Of a stretch of 64,000 nucleotides of DNA, positions 37,736 through 46,941 are shown one piece after another. The position numbers and the translations under genes are program-made. Under the pieces are notes generated by a model. That model did no database searches, had not been told where the DNA came from, and saw only the letters and a list, made by a program, of their open reading frames with translations. Numbering within the stretch: position 1 is the stretch's first letter; each line of letters opens with the position of its first letter. The DNA is from Clostridia bacterium (GTDB lineage Bacteria; Bacillota; Clostridia; Oscillospirales; Acutalibacteraceae): assembly GCA_017631795.1 (NCBI GenBank), contig JAGBSO010000043.1, positions 41,223 to 105,222 of the forward strand. Direction: 5' to 3'.

Positions 37736-39334
37736 ATGGATAAAAAATATGCTATTACCTACGATATAGGTACAACAGGCGTAAAAACATGCGTTTTTGA
37801 AATATCTGACACAATCAAACTCCTCGGCGGTGCCTCAAAAGGTTATGAATTATACGTTTTTCCTGATGGTGGCGCTGAACAGGATCCGGATGAATGGTGG
37901 AGTGCAATGTGCGATACAACAGAAATTGCACTTGAAAAATCCGGCATAGATGCAAAAAACATCAATGGTATTTCATTCTGCTCACAGGCTCAGGGACTTG
38001 TTCTTGCAGACAAGGACGGCAACTTTGTAAGAAGAGCCATGAGTTATATGGATCAGAGAGCAAAAGAAGAACTGAAAAAAGGTATTGCACACGGTCCGCA
38101 GATTGCAGGTGCTAACATTCCGAAACTTCTTAAATCACTTCAGATTACAGGTGCCGTTGCAGCTTCTGTTAAAGACCCTGTCTGGAAATACAAATGGGTT
38201 GAAGCACATGAACCCGAAAAATTCAGTAAGGTTCACAAATGGCTTGATGTCAAAGATTATCTTATCACAAGAATGACCGGCAATTTCAGCATGACACGTG
38301 ACTCTGCCTTTGCGACACTTCTTTACGATATCAGAAAAGGGAAAAAATGTTGGAGTAAAGAAATGACCAACATGCTTGGTGTAAAATTTGACCATCTTCC
38401 CGAAATCAAAGAATGTACAGATAAAATCGGTGAACTTACTGAAAAAGCTGCTGCAGAACTTCATCTTGTTCCCGGAATTGCAGTTTTCGGCGGCGGTAGC
38501 GACGCTTCTCTCATCGGTGTCGGTGCAGGTGCTGTTGAGCTCGGTGATACACACATTTATTCCGGTACATCCGGATGGGTTGGTACAATCGTTGAAAAAA
38601 GTATTGTCGATGCATCAGCAATGATAGCTGCAATCGTAGGTGCCGATCCCGGAAAATACATATATTTTGCTGAACTTGAAACTGCAGGAAAATGCCTTGA
38701 ATGGGCAAAAGATCATCTTTGCCTTGATGAAGTAGGTATTTATCTTACAAAAGAACAGATTACAGACTCATACGAAGCAAAATACACAAGCCTTTATGAT
38801 TATATGTCTGAAGTAATTGATCAGGTTCCTGCAGGTGCAAACGGTGTAATATTTACTCCTTGGTTGCACGGTAACAGATGTCCTTTTGAAGATCCCAATG
38901 CAAGAGGAATGTTCTTCAACCTCAGCCTTGAAAGCGGTAAGTCTGAAATGCTCAGAGCTGTTATTGAAGGTGTTTGTATGCATCTTCGCTGGTTTATTGA
39001 AGTACAGGAAAAGAAAGTACAGACATCACAGCGCGTACGTTTTGTCGGTGGCGGTGCATTGTCTCCCGTAACATGTCAGATTCTTGCAGATGTAACGGGT
39101 AAAACTATTGAAACTATAAACAGCCCCCAGAATGTTGGCGCTGTAGGCGCTGCAGTTATTGTAGCATGTGGTCTCGGAATGATAAACAGTGTAAGTGATG
39201 CAAAAAAACTTATCCCCTCCGTAAACAGCTATTATCCTGACACTGCCAACAAAGCAATTTACGACAAACAATTTGAAACTTTCAAGAACTTATACAAATC
39301 AAACAAGGCTAATTTTACCGCTCTTAACGGTTAA
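37736..39334 (+). CDS. FGGY-family carbohydrate kinase
   Basis: 532 residues with the FGGY fold: YDIGTTGVKTCVF phosphate loop, FCSQAQGLVLADKDG, GGGSDASLIGVGAGAVELGDTHIYSGTSGW and RVRFVGGGALSPVTCQILADVTGK. Compared with XylB at 22179 it has Q-A-Q-G where XylB has Q-M-H-G and is longer, so the sugar differs or is uncertain; a xylulokinase-like function is possible. It sits 15 bases after recR with a GGAGG site, probably in the same transcript though unrelated. Confidence 0.87.
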   Translation: MDKKYAITYDIGTTGVKTCVFEISDTIKLLGGASKGYELYVFPDGGAEQDPDEWWSAMCDTTEIALEKSGIDAKNINGISFCSQAQGLVLADKDGNFVRRAMSYMDQRAKEELKKGIAHGPQIAGANIPKLLKSLQITGAVAASVKDPVWKYKWVEAHEPEKFSKVHKWLDVKDYLITRMTGNFSMTRDSAFATLLYDIRKGKKCWSKEMTNMLGVKFDHLPEIKECTDKIGELTEKAAAELHLVPGIAVFGGGSDASLIGVGAGAVELGDTHIYSGTSGWVGTIVEKSIVDASAMIAAIVGADPGKYIYFAELETAGKCLEWAKDHLCLDEVGIYLTKEQITDSYEAKYTSLYDYMSEVIDQVPAGANGVIFTPWLHGNRCPFEDPNARGMFFNLSLESGKSEMLRAVIEGVCMHLRWFIEVQEKKVQTSQRVRFVGGGALSPVTCQILADVTGKTIETINSPQNVGAVGAAVIVACGLGMINSVSDAKKLIPSVNSYYPDTANKAIYDKQFETFKNLYKSNKANFTALNG

Positions 39335-39355
39335 GTTGCCGAAAGGAAGAAAATA

Positions 39356-40249
39356 ATGATCGAATTAAATACTGTTTTTGATTCAATTCATTCAGAACTT
39401 AAATCAGTTACTGAAAAATTAGGTTTCAATGCAGAAATACCTGACAACGCAGAAAAAGGAGCAACTCCCATTTTCACAAGAGACACATCAACATTCCTCG
39501 CATACAGCGGTGAAAAAGGAAAAATCAGAATTCTTTTCAATGACAACAAAATTCGACTTCTCACAGGTGAAAGGGATGCATCAAGTGCGGATGACAGCGA
39601 TTATACATTAATTGCAAGCTATCTTATGATTCTTGATGAATACGACAGCAGAGATGTTAAATCAGTTATTAATGAACTCATTGAGAATCTCAACGAAGCA
39701 TTCACTCCCAAACAGATTGCTAAAAGACAGCAGAATGTCAAAGCTCAGGCAACAGTTTCCCGTTCAGCAGTAAAGAACGGAAGCCTTTTCTATGATCCTG
39801 CAACTCTTGCAATCAGACTTGCTGCGCTCTACCCCGAGTTAAAAGATTTATACAAAGCACATCTTGAAAAATATGATGAGTTTTTATGCGAGGATTTCTT
39901 TGTAAACAATGTAAATCCCCGTGTATATGCAACAATCAAAGAGAACAACCCTCAGCAACTTAAAAAACTGTTTTCTATTATCAATGAGATATATATAGAC
40001 GGTACAAATGAAGTTCAGGATGTAATTATCGTAACAATGCTTGCATCTTATGATCTTGACAGCAAAATGCATCAGACTGTGCTTGATAGTCTCAGTGATT
40101 CAGTAGTTGAAGATTTCATCAGAGTATACAACATTCTGAAATCAAGCAAAAGTGCAAGGCTCAGACTTGAGAATCCTCCCAAATATAAGCCAAAAAAGCA
40201 GAAAAAGAAAAAATCAATGATGTCTGCTCTTGCAAGTGGCCAGCAGTAA
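39356..40249 (+). CDS. Uncharacterised protein with basic C-terminal tail
   Basis: 297 residues, soluble, mostly helical. The first about 110 residues include a beta section (ATPIFTRDTSTFLAYSGEKGKIRILFNDNKIRLL); the rest is helical, and the end is very basic (KPKKQKKKKS), which could bind nucleic acid or acidic membrane lipids. I recognise no family. GAAAGGAAG precedes the ATG. It follows the FGGY kinase by 21 bases and ends at a strong terminator, so it closes the operon that begins with dnaX. Confidence 0.7.
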   Translation: MIELNTVFDSIHSELKSVTEKLGFNAEIPDNAEKGATPIFTRDTSTFLAYSGEKGKIRILFNDNKIRLLTGERDASSADDSDYTLIASYLMILDEYDSRDVKSVINELIENLNEAFTPKQIAKRQQNVKAQATVSRSAVKNGSLFYDPATLAIRLAALYPELKDLYKAHLEKYDEFLCEDFFVNNVNPRVYATIKENNPQQLKKLFSIINEIYIDGTNEVQDVIIVTMLASYDLDSKMHQTVLDSLSDSVVEDFIRVYNILKSSKSARLRLENPPKYKPKKQKKKKSMMSALASGQQ

Positions 40250-40255
40250 AATCTA

Positions 40256-40285
40256 ACCCATCATCGAAAGATGATGGGTATTTTT
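40256..40285 (+). terminator. Terminator of the dnaX-recR region
   Basis: Perfect 10-bp arms ACCCATCATC / GATGATGGGT around GAAA, then ATTTTTAT. Confidence 0.9.
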
Positions 40286-40370
40286 ATATAAATTTATCAA
40301 ATTAATATTGAAAATTAATAGCAATATTGCTATAATAGTAATGTAAAATATAGAAATGGAGTGTGAATTT

Positions 40371-40994
40371 ATGAATAACTATGTTATTACAATTGCCAGA
40401 ACTTGCGGAAGCGGCGGCAGTTATGTTGGTGAAGCTTTAGAAGAAAAACTCAATATTAAGCTTTATGGACAGGATATTCTTCAGTTAGCATCTGAAGACA
40501 GCGGTATAAGCCTTGATTTGTTTGCCAGAACAGATGAAGAATTAAAGAGCAATCCCCTGTTTCGTTTCACAAAATATATTTACACCGGCGAACTTATACC
40601 TCCATCAAGCAGTGATTTTACATCACAGGAAAACCTGTTCAACTATCAGGCAAAAGTTCTGAGAGACCTTGCAGATAAAGAAAGTTACATAGTTGTCGGA
40701 CGTTGTGCAGATTTTATTCTTAAAGATAAAGCAAATATTGTCAGAGTATTCATTTATGCAGACAAAGCAGACAGAATAAAAACCGAAGCTGAGCGACTTA
40801 CAATATCTGCAAAAGAAGCCGAAAGCCGAGTTGAAAAAGTAGACAAAAAAAGAACAAATCACTACAATTACTTCACAGGCAATAACCGTGATGATATGAC
40901 AAACTATGATATCTGTCTTAATACTTCTGTTTTATCTTACGACAAGTGTGCAGATATAATAATTAATTATATGAAAATGCGCGGAATTATTTAA
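40371..40994 (+). CDS. Cytidylate kinase-like family protein
   Basis: 207 residues. The P-loop is TCGSGGSYVGE at about 11-21, the variant G-S-G-G of the cytidylate-kinase-2-like family; further on are IVVGRCADFIL and the lid arginines in AESRVEKVDKKRTNHYNYF. True Cmk phosphorylates CMP; members of this family often sit apart and their substrate is unproven. ATG 40371 follows TGGAGTG. It is a single-gene unit. Confidence 0.88.
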   Translation: MNNYVITIARTCGSGGSYVGEALEEKLNIKLYGQDILQLASEDSGISLDLFARTDEELKSNPLFRFTKYIYTGELIPPSSSDFTSQENLFNYQAKVLRDLADKESYIVVGRCADFILKDKANIVRVFIYADKADRIKTEAERLTISAKEAESRVEKVDKKRTNHYNYFTGNNRDDMTNYDICLNTSVLSYDKCADIIINYMKMRGII

Positions 40995-41004
40995 TCTTAA
41001 ATAA

Positions 41005-41040
41005 AGAAAGTGCTGTATCTCAGGATACAGCACTTTTGTA
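41005..41040. terminator. Bidirectional terminator
   Basis: Perfect 13-bp arms AAAGTGCTGTATC / GATACAGCACTTT around TCAG between convergent genes. Confidence 0.9.
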
Positions 41041-41050
41041 TTTTTACATA

Positions 41051-42136
41051 TTAATCAACTGCATATGTAAAATGATTTTCATAATTCCTGTCAGCACAAA
41101 GGGTAAGTGACGGATTTGTCAGATCATACACAGATGACCACTGTGTTGAATACACTCTGCCCTCTTCATCAGGAGGAGTGCCTTCAAATGAAACACTTTT
41201 AAGCAGATTCATACCGTCTTCTTGAGTAAGTACGCCTTTTTTGGCGCTTAATGTGTCAATAAGAACAGCATAGCGGTCTTCACCCTGCTTTTCATATTCA
41301 AACGGAACATCATGAAGATAGAAGTTTGTTGCAGCCTGATAATTACCGTCCATCTCGGTTACTACCATTTCATTGTTAACATAAGATACAACAACACTGT
41401 TTCCTTCTGCATCAACAATCTGAAGGTGGAAACAACCCTTTGCAGATGCATGCATATCAAATGTAGAAAGCAGGTCAACAGCTTCTTTTACAGTAGCAGC
41501 TTTATCAAGCAGAATACGGATAGCAAGAGTTGTACCGACATCTACCTTTTCAGACTGCTGATCTGTGGGAGGCGCCTGTAACTGTAAAACACCGACAGCA
41601 AGTCCTTTTTCATTTATACCGTCAAGAGGGAAATAAGGTGCACCGAGTGTTACGATTCTGTCTGTCAAAGCTTCGGGAGTGTGGTTTTCATTATATCCCA
41701 GAAAGCTGAGATTAACAACAGAAACTGACTTGTAACCGTTTTTGGGAGCAGTTTTTACTACGGCAAGATCTGTTACCTGATTATCAAGATTTCTACCAAA
41801 TATGTATCCTTTTTCGGGTGTTTCAGCAAAGAAAGTGCTGCAACCCAGTTCAGGAACTTCATATTCTATATTGATAGGCAGGCCTTTGAGCATAATACGA
41901 AGAATATATTTTGCAAGTTCGTCTTCATTATTAACTCCGCCTTCTTCAAGCAACTGATCAAGTTTGTAATCTGCTACATAATCAATTTCATAAATGCCGT
42001 TTTCGGTGTCTGCTTTCACACCGAGCATTGTTCTTAATTCACCCTGAAAGATCAAAAGTGCAACAGCGATAATAACAACAAAAACGCCAATCACAGAAGA
42101 GGCAACAATTATGCCTTTTTTCTTATTCTTTTTCAC
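41051..42136 (-). CDS. Membrane-anchored choloylglycine hydrolase-like (Ntn) enzyme
   Basis: 361 residues. After a membrane segment (about 9-31) and a helical linker comes a linear amide C-N hydrolase domain. The nucleophile would be C99 in ELGCSTFFAE, exposed by cleavage after G98, with R115-N116-x-D118 (FGRNLDNQ) matching the Arg and Asp of bile salt hydrolases and penicillin V acylases. Bile salt hydrolases proper begin at the cysteine and are cytoplasmic; this one has a 98-residue leader. The substrate could be an N-acyl amino acid, a signal lactone or a bile amide. It has its own transcript. Confidence 0.85.
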   Translation of the reverse strand: MKKNKKKGIIVASSVIGVFVVIIAVALLIFQGELRTMLGVKADTENGIYEIDYVADYKLDQLLEEGGVNNEDELAKYILRIMLKGLPINIEYEVPELGCSTFFAETPEKGYIFGRNLDNQVTDLAVVKTAPKNGYKSVSVVNLSFLGYNENHTPEALTDRIVTLGAPYFPLDGINEKGLAVGVLQLQAPPTDQQSEKVDVGTTLAIRILLDKAATVKEAVDLLSTFDMHASAKGCFHLQIVDAEGNSVVVSYVNNEMVVTEMDGNYQAATNFYLHDVPFEYEKQGEDRYAVLIDTLSAKKGVLTQEDGMNLLKSVSFEGTPPDEEGRVYSTQWSSVYDLTNPSLTLCADRNYENHFTYAVD

Positions 42137-42249
42137 AGGAATACCTCCATAAAATATTTATATCAATCTTATTATAAATTCAGAAATCATCATCGTCAAC
42201 AGAATAACAATATTGTTTACTTTTAGTTAAAATACAGTACATAAATATC

Positions 42250-42282
42250 AAAAAAAAACACTGCTGAAGAACAGTGTTTTTA
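42250..42282 (-). terminator. Terminator of the esterase gene
   Basis: Arms AAAACACTG (42255-42263) / CAGTGTTTT (42272-42280); the A-run on the plus strand is the U-tract of the minus-strand RNA. Confidence 0.82.
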
Positions 42283-42288
42283 ATTCTA

Positions 42289-43266
42289 TTATTTTGAAAA
42301 TATCCAATTTTTTTCACAGTCACAACAAAAATATTCAGAAACATAAGGTAATACGAAATCAAATGTCTCTTTAAGGCATTTCCTGCTCTTTTCAAAAAGC
42401 GGAACAATTGACCATGCATGCATTCCTATTATACCGTCAGATTTGAATAATCGGTATTTAATATTATTGACTCTGAGACTTTCAGCAAAATCAAAGGCTT
42501 CATATCTCAGCATATCTTTATCTCCCCATGTAATAAAAGCAGGTGGAAATTTTTCATTTATCTGCGGTGAATATAAACAACTATCATCGTTTTTCAGAAG
42601 TTCACGCAATTCATTGATATTCATTCCTACAAAAGTTGAGGTCATCATTTTCATATCCGGAAAATGTGATTGCTTTTTATCAGGATCGGTAAGCCTTTTC
42701 AGGTCATAACAACCGCAATGCGAAACGACAGCCCTGATATTAAAATTTTCAGCATGTCTGAAATTGATATCAAGTTTTTCAAGAATTGTTTTATCAGTCA
42801 TACATGATGCGACATATGCTACATAATATCCGCCGGCACTTTCACCGCCGATTATAACGTTATCGGGATCAATATTATATTCATCTGCATTGTCAAGAAT
42901 AAAATCAATGGCAGCAAAAACTTCTTTCAATTGTGAAGGAAACACTTTCTGCGGTGCATATGTGTAACTGACGGATGCAGCAAAAAATCCTTTTTTCGCC
43001 CATTCAGCAACGTAAGCATTACGCATTTCCGTGATTCCAGATATCCATCCGCCACCATGAATATAAACAAACAGCGGTTTCTTTTTATCTGCAAGATCTT
43101 TGCGCACAAGAGTGTTTATATATTGATATTTTTCAGCACCATATTGAATTTTTTTGGTGTATTCCAGATCTTCAGGAATAGGTCTGTATGTCAGTGCATA
43201 TGCTGCAACCTCGGTTGAATTATAAAAAATCTGTCCTGCAAGTCCTCTCAAATATAATCTGTTCAT
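42289..43266 (-). CDS. HSL-type alpha/beta hydrolase (esterase)
   Basis: 325 residues. The oxyanion motif H70-G-G-G-W and the nucleophile motif G-E-S143-A-G-G mark the hormone-sensitive-lipase branch. The acid is likely in ITWGDKDMLR and the histidine in GIIGMHAWS. There is no signal peptide. Such enzymes hydrolyse small esters, for example acetyl groups of plant polysaccharides. ATG 43266 is chosen because GGGGATG precedes it; the open frame continues upstream to 43458 only because it reads through tRNA-Leu. Confidence 0.88.
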   Translation of the reverse strand: MNRLYLRGLAGQIFYNSTEVAAYALTYRPIPEDLEYTKKIQYGAEKYQYINTLVRKDLADKKKPLFVYIHGGGWISGITEMRNAYVAEWAKKGFFAASVSYTYAPQKVFPSQLKEVFAAIDFILDNADEYNIDPDNVIIGGESAGGYYVAYVASCMTDKTILEKLDINFRHAENFNIRAVVSHCGCYDLKRLTDPDKKQSHFPDMKMMTSTFVGMNINELRELLKNDDSCLYSPQINEKFPPAFITWGDKDMLRYEAFDFAESLRVNNIKYRLFKSDGIIGMHAWSIVPLFEKSRKCLKETFDFVLPYVSEYFCCDCEKNWIFSK

Positions 43267-43339
43267 ATAAACATCCCCTTTGCCATATAAATCAATATTA
43301 TCACTGATATAAAAATTATTCAAGATAATTTTCAGATAT

Positions 43340-43378
43340 AAAAATAAAATCCCATTCGTATTATACGAACGGGATTTT
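43340..43378 (-). terminator. Terminator of tRNA-Leu
   Basis: Long imperfect stem AAAATCCCATTCGTA / TACGAACGGGATTTT with T-rich tail on the minus strand. Confidence 0.82.
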
Positions 43379-43380
43379 GG

Positions 43381-43464
43381 TGCTGGTGACCGGACTTGAA
43401 CCGGTACGGTATTGCTACCGAGGGATTTTAAGTCCCTTGCGTCTGCCGATTTCGCCACACCAGC
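43381..43464 (-). tRNA. tRNA-Leu (TAA)
   Basis: Minus-strand class II tRNA with long variable arm; the anticodon stem is GGGAC-TTAAAAT-CCC with TAA, and the CCA end is encoded (43378-43380). Acceptor GCTGGTG / CACCAGC pairs perfectly. Confidence 0.95.
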
Positions 43465-43706
43465 TTAACTTCGTATATTATAGAGCATAAAATTCAAAAT
43501 GTCAATATAAAAACAACATATTCATAAAATATTATACCACAATATTTTGTATTAATATTTTATATAAATACAAATACTAAATATATATATTATTATTGAT
43601 TATTTTCAAACATTTTGTACAAAATTCAACAAACTTTGTTTTTTCTATTGCAAAATCTCTAAAAAAAAGTAAAATATATATATGATATATATTGGAGGTT
43701 TTTAAT

Positions 43707-44897
43707 ATGCCCGATTTAACACAAGAACTCACTCAGATTCCTGTTGGTCCTCTTGGCATTGTTGCTCTTCCCGGTTGCGAAGATTTTGCAAAAAAGGTTG
43801 ACGAATACATTGTTTCATGGAGAAAAGAACAGATTAGTGAGCATAAACACTCAATTGCTTTTTATGGTTATCAGAAAGAAAGCTACATCCTCGATATGAA
43901 ATTCCACAGATTCGGAACAGGCGAAGGTAAAGCTGTTCTTCACGAGTCAGTAAGAGGATATGATATATATCTTGTTGTTGATGTTTTCAATTACGGTGTA
44001 ACACATGACTGCTATGGTATGGAGATTCCCACAACTCCCGACGAGCATTTTGCAAACCTCAAAAGAGCTATTGCTGCATGCGCAGGTAAAGCTGAAAGAA
44101 TCAATGTAATTATGCCCATGCTTTATGAAGGCAGACAGCATAAGAGATCAAGCCGCGAATCACTTGACTGTGCACTTGCACTTCAGGAACTCTGCGATCT
44201 TATGGGTGTTGATAACATAATCACATTTGATGCCCATGACGCACGTGTTCAGAATGCTATTCCCCTTAAAGGATTTGAAAATGTACAGACTACATACCAG
44301 ATGATCAAAGCTCTGGTTAAAAATGTCAAGGATTTCAAGATTGACAAAGACAATCTCATGATCATTTCTCCTGATGAAGGCGGACTTCAGAGATGTATCT
44401 ACTATTCATCAGTTCTCGGTGTTGAACTCGGTATGTTCTACAAGAGAAGAGATTATTCTGTTGTTATCAACGGCAGAAACCCCATCATTGCTCACGAATT
44501 CCTTGGTGATAATGTTGAAGGCAAAGATGTTATTGTTGTTGACGATATGATTTCTTCAGGCGATTCTATGCTTGAAGTTGCAACAAAGCTTAAAGATCTT
44601 AAAGCAAAGAGAATTTTTGTATGCTCAGCATTCGGTCTTTTCTGCAACGGTCTTGAATCATTCGACAAAGCATTTGAAGAAGGTCTTATTGACGGCGTAT
44701 TCACAACAAACCTTGTTTATCAGACAGAAGAACTCAAGAGCCGTCCCTGGTACTATTCAGTTGACATGTCAAAATATGTTGCGCTTCTTATTGATACTCT
44801 CAATAATGAAAGATCACTCAGCGAACTTCTCAGCCCCGGTGCAAGAATCGATGCATTCCTTAAAAGAAACGGCTATAATGTAGTTCCTCACAAATAA
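43707..44897 (+). CDS. prs: Ribose-phosphate pyrophosphokinase
   Basis: 396 residues. Prs makes PRPP from ribose 5-phosphate and ATP for nucleotide, His and Trp synthesis. The PRPP loop DVIVVDDMISSGDSM and the metal-binding FDAHDARVQN are clear. It is longer than the classic enzyme of about 315 residues and belongs to the long divergent type in Firmicutes, with extra sequence in the N-terminal half and at the end. ATG 43707 follows GGAGGT. Downstream in the window, upp and pdxK-type genes also handle nucleotide and cofactor salvage. Confidence 0.93.
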   Translation: MPDLTQELTQIPVGPLGIVALPGCEDFAKKVDEYIVSWRKEQISEHKHSIAFYGYQKESYILDMKFHRFGTGEGKAVLHESVRGYDIYLVVDVFNYGVTHDCYGMEIPTTPDEHFANLKRAIAACAGKAERINVIMPMLYEGRQHKRSSRESLDCALALQELCDLMGVDNIITFDAHDARVQNAIPLKGFENVQTTYQMIKALVKNVKDFKIDKDNLMIISPDEGGLQRCIYYSSVLGVELGMFYKRRDYSVVINGRNPIIAHEFLGDNVEGKDVIVVDDMISSGDSMLEVATKLKDLKAKRIFVCSAFGLFCNGLESFDKAFEEGLIDGVFTTNLVYQTEELKSRPWYYSVDMSKYVALLIDTLNNERSLSELLSPGARIDAFLKRNGYNVVPHK

Positions 44898-44912
44898 TAT
44901 AATTAAACTTCG

Positions 44913-44942
44913 CAGCGGCAGTTGATTCTGTCGCTGTTTTTG
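44913..44942 (+). terminator. Terminator after prs
   Basis: Arms CAGCGGCAG / CTGTCGCTG around TTGATT, then T-run. Confidence 0.85.
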
Positions 44943-45061
44943 TACATCATGCTTTATTTTCAGTCTCTCTTTTGTATGTATATACAAATTTCATTTTAAC
45001 TGTTACAAACTCATATATCTCATGATATAATATATAAAAATCCAACAAGGAGGTATTTTTC

Positions 45062-46000
45062 ATGATAAAAAACAAGAAAGAGATTACATTCAGATCACAT
45101 TCAGAACTCTGCAATATCAGTGCATGGTCATATTTTCCTGATGAAAATATTGAATTAAAAGGTGTTATTCAGATTGCTCACGGAATGGCAGAACATCATG
45201 AACGCTATGAAGATTTTATCAAATTCCTTAACAGCAACGGTTACGCGGTATATATAAATGATCATCTCGGTCATGGAAAATCTGTTGCTGATGACAACGA
45301 ATTAGGATATTTCGGTGAAAAAGACGGGCATTACAATCTTGTTGAAGACATGAAAAATCTGACAGATATTATAAAAAAGGAATGCAGCGGCTTACCTGTT
45401 ATTCTTTTTGGTCACAGTATGGGTTCAATGCTTGCCCGTATATATACTGAAAAATATGGAAATGAACTGAACGCTGTTATTTATTGTGGCACATGCGGTT
45501 CAAATCCTGCGGCAAGACCCGGTATTGCTATTGTAAATTCAATAGCAAAAATCAAAGGCGACCACCACAGATCTGAATTCATCAACAAACTTGCATTTGG
45601 CGCATATAATAAAAAATTCTCACCGCAAAGAACAGCTTTTGATTGGTTGACAAGAGATAATGATATTGTTGATAAATATATAAATGATCCTTATTGCGGT
45701 TTTCTGTTCACAACATACGGTTATAAAGATCTTATGAGTATGATAGTTGTAATTAACAGAAAAGAATGGTATATATCTGTTCCTACTGACCTTCCGTTGT
45801 ATCTGATTGCAGGAAATGATGATCCCGTAGGCAATTACGGAAAAGGTGTAAATGAAGTATACAATAAGTTAAAAACAACAAATCATTCTGATGTTTCAAT
45901 AAAACTCTACAATGATGCAAGACACGAAATATTAAATGAAAAAAACAAAGAAGAAGTTTATTCAGATGTACTTGCATGGATAAATTCAGTAATCAAATAA
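45062..46000 (+). CDS. Alpha/beta hydrolase, lysophospholipase-like
   Basis: 312 residues of the serine aminopeptidase/monoacylglycerol lipase branch. Visible: the oxyanion strand IAHGMAEHHERY, the nucleophile G-H-S119-M-G-S, the acid in LIAGNDDPVG and the histidine in NDARHEILNE. There is no signal peptide, so it is cytoplasmic or membrane-associated; substrates would be lysophospholipids or monoglycerides. AGGAGG precedes the ATG. Confidence 0.9.
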   Translation: MIKNKKEITFRSHSELCNISAWSYFPDENIELKGVIQIAHGMAEHHERYEDFIKFLNSNGYAVYINDHLGHGKSVADDNELGYFGEKDGHYNLVEDMKNLTDIIKKECSGLPVILFGHSMGSMLARIYTEKYGNELNAVIYCGTCGSNPAARPGIAIVNSIAKIKGDHHRSEFINKLAFGAYNKKFSPQRTAFDWLTRDNDIVDKYINDPYCGFLFTTYGYKDLMSMIVVINRKEWYISVPTDLPLYLIAGNDDPVGNYGKGVNEVYNKLKTTNHSDVSIKLYNDARHEILNEKNKEEVYSDVLAWINSVIK

Positions 46001-46004
46001 AAAT

Positions 46005-46030
46005 GGGGAGTTTTAAACTCCCCTTTATTA
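46005..46030. terminator. Bidirectional terminator
   Basis: GGGGAGTTT / AAACTCCCC with a one-base loop, touching the end of the minus-strand coat gene. Confidence 0.75.
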
Positions 46031-46300
46031 TAATGACTGCTGTATATTACTGAATTTTGTATATGCGGCAGAAACCTTCTGCTGTTCAGCCTGTTCAGTA
46101 CTGTACCATCCGCGCATTTTCATCTGGTCATATACTGACTGCTGAATATTATGCTCTTCACGGAGAATATTCAGAAAATCTGTTCTCAGTTGCTGATTCA
46201 CACATTCATTTGAATATGTGTTATAGGTGCTTGTTACAAGCTTCTGAGATGAAAGAATATCTTCCATAATTTCTTTGTCTGTCATATTCTGCTGATACAT
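46028..46300 (-). CDS. CotF-like spore coat protein
   Basis: 90 residues, all helical: MTDKEIMEDILSSQKLVTSTYNTYSNECVNQQLRTDFLNILREEHNIQQS resembles the CotF family, ferritin-like helical proteins of the spore coat. The C-terminal Gln-rich part (STEQAEQQKVSAAYTKF) is typical. GGGGGAG precedes the ATG. It is paired with another short relative ten bases upstream, one operon probably read from a sporulation promoter, which I could not identify. Confidence 0.85.
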   Translation of the reverse strand: MYQQNMTDKEIMEDILSSQKLVTSTYNTYSNECVNQQLRTDFLNILREEHNIQQSVYDQMKMRGWYSTEQAEQQKVSAAYTKFSNIQQSL

Positions 46301-46310
46301 AATACTCCCC

Positions 46311-46499
46311 CTAATTATTGATATAACTCATAATTGTGTTATAATGGTTTTTGTGCTGTGCTGCAAGCTGTTCACATGTTGTTTTAAGCGCTGCATCCTG
46401 ACACATTGAAGCATAACTCTTATACTTCTTAATTAATAACTGTTCGTAATTAAGCTGATCTTCAATTGCAGACAATTCTTTTGACGTAATATTTGCCAT
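46311..46499 (-). CDS. Short CotF-like protein
   Basis: 62 residues: LSAIEDQLNYEQLLIKKYKSYASMCQDAALKTTCEQLAAQHKNHYNTIMSYI, the helix pair of CotF-like proteins with the conserved cysteine. ATG 46499 follows GGGGAG; the longer frame to 46541 has no site. The two proteins may form a mixed complex in the spore coat. Confidence 0.83.
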   Translation of the reverse strand: MANITSKELSAIEDQLNYEQLLIKKYKSYASMCQDAALKTTCEQLAAQHKNHYNTIMSYINN

Positions 46500-46586
46500 T
46501 GCAATACTCCCCTTCCTATGATTTAATTTTATAATCTGCAAAAGCGAAAAAATTATTCCTAAATTAAAAAAAATTTAAAAAAGGTA

Positions 46587-46615
46587 TTGACAAATACATA
46601 TTTTTGATATATACT
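46587..46615 (+). promoter_or_regulatory. Promoter of initiator tRNA
   Basis: TTGACA (46587-46592), 17 bases, TATACT (46610-46615), 28 bases before the tRNA. Confidence 0.75.
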
Positions 46616-46642
46616 TATTAAGCACTTGAGAGAGTGATATAT

Positions 46643-46720
<78 letters not shown>

Positions 46721-46729
46721 ACAATGCGA

Positions 46730-46746
46730 ACCGATTTAGATATCGG
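46730..46746 (+). repeat. 17-bp inverted repeat, left copy
   Basis: ACCGATTTAGATATCGG, ten bases after the tRNA CCA end. The exact reverse complement lies at 48290-48306; the pair brackets two genes with different codon use. Confidence 0.75.
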
Positions 46747-46752
46747 AGCAGA

Positions 46753-46785
46753 AAAGTCCGAAACCATAATGGTTTCGGACTTTTT
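46753..46785 (+). terminator. Terminator of tRNA-fMet
   Basis: Perfect 13-bp arms AAAGTCCGAAACC / GGTTTCGGACTTT around ATAAT with a T-run. It lies inside the inverted-repeat boundary. Confidence 0.9.
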
Positions 46786-46941
46786 CTATGCGAATTTTCA
46801 TAGTTGATTTTCATAGATATTCTCCAACTAAAACTGCTTTCGGGGAGGGTTTGAACTAAATTCTAAATAGTGTTAGGTGGAAAAATGAAAGCTTTTATGA
46901 TATAATATGTCTAAGAACAAAAAATTGACGAGGTCAAAAAG

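Noticed and set aside
43267..43458. N-terminal extension of the esterase gene (begins MAKSADARDLKSLGS)
   Set aside because: The sequence is a translation of tRNA-Leu and its terminator; a good ribosome site and start exist at 43266.
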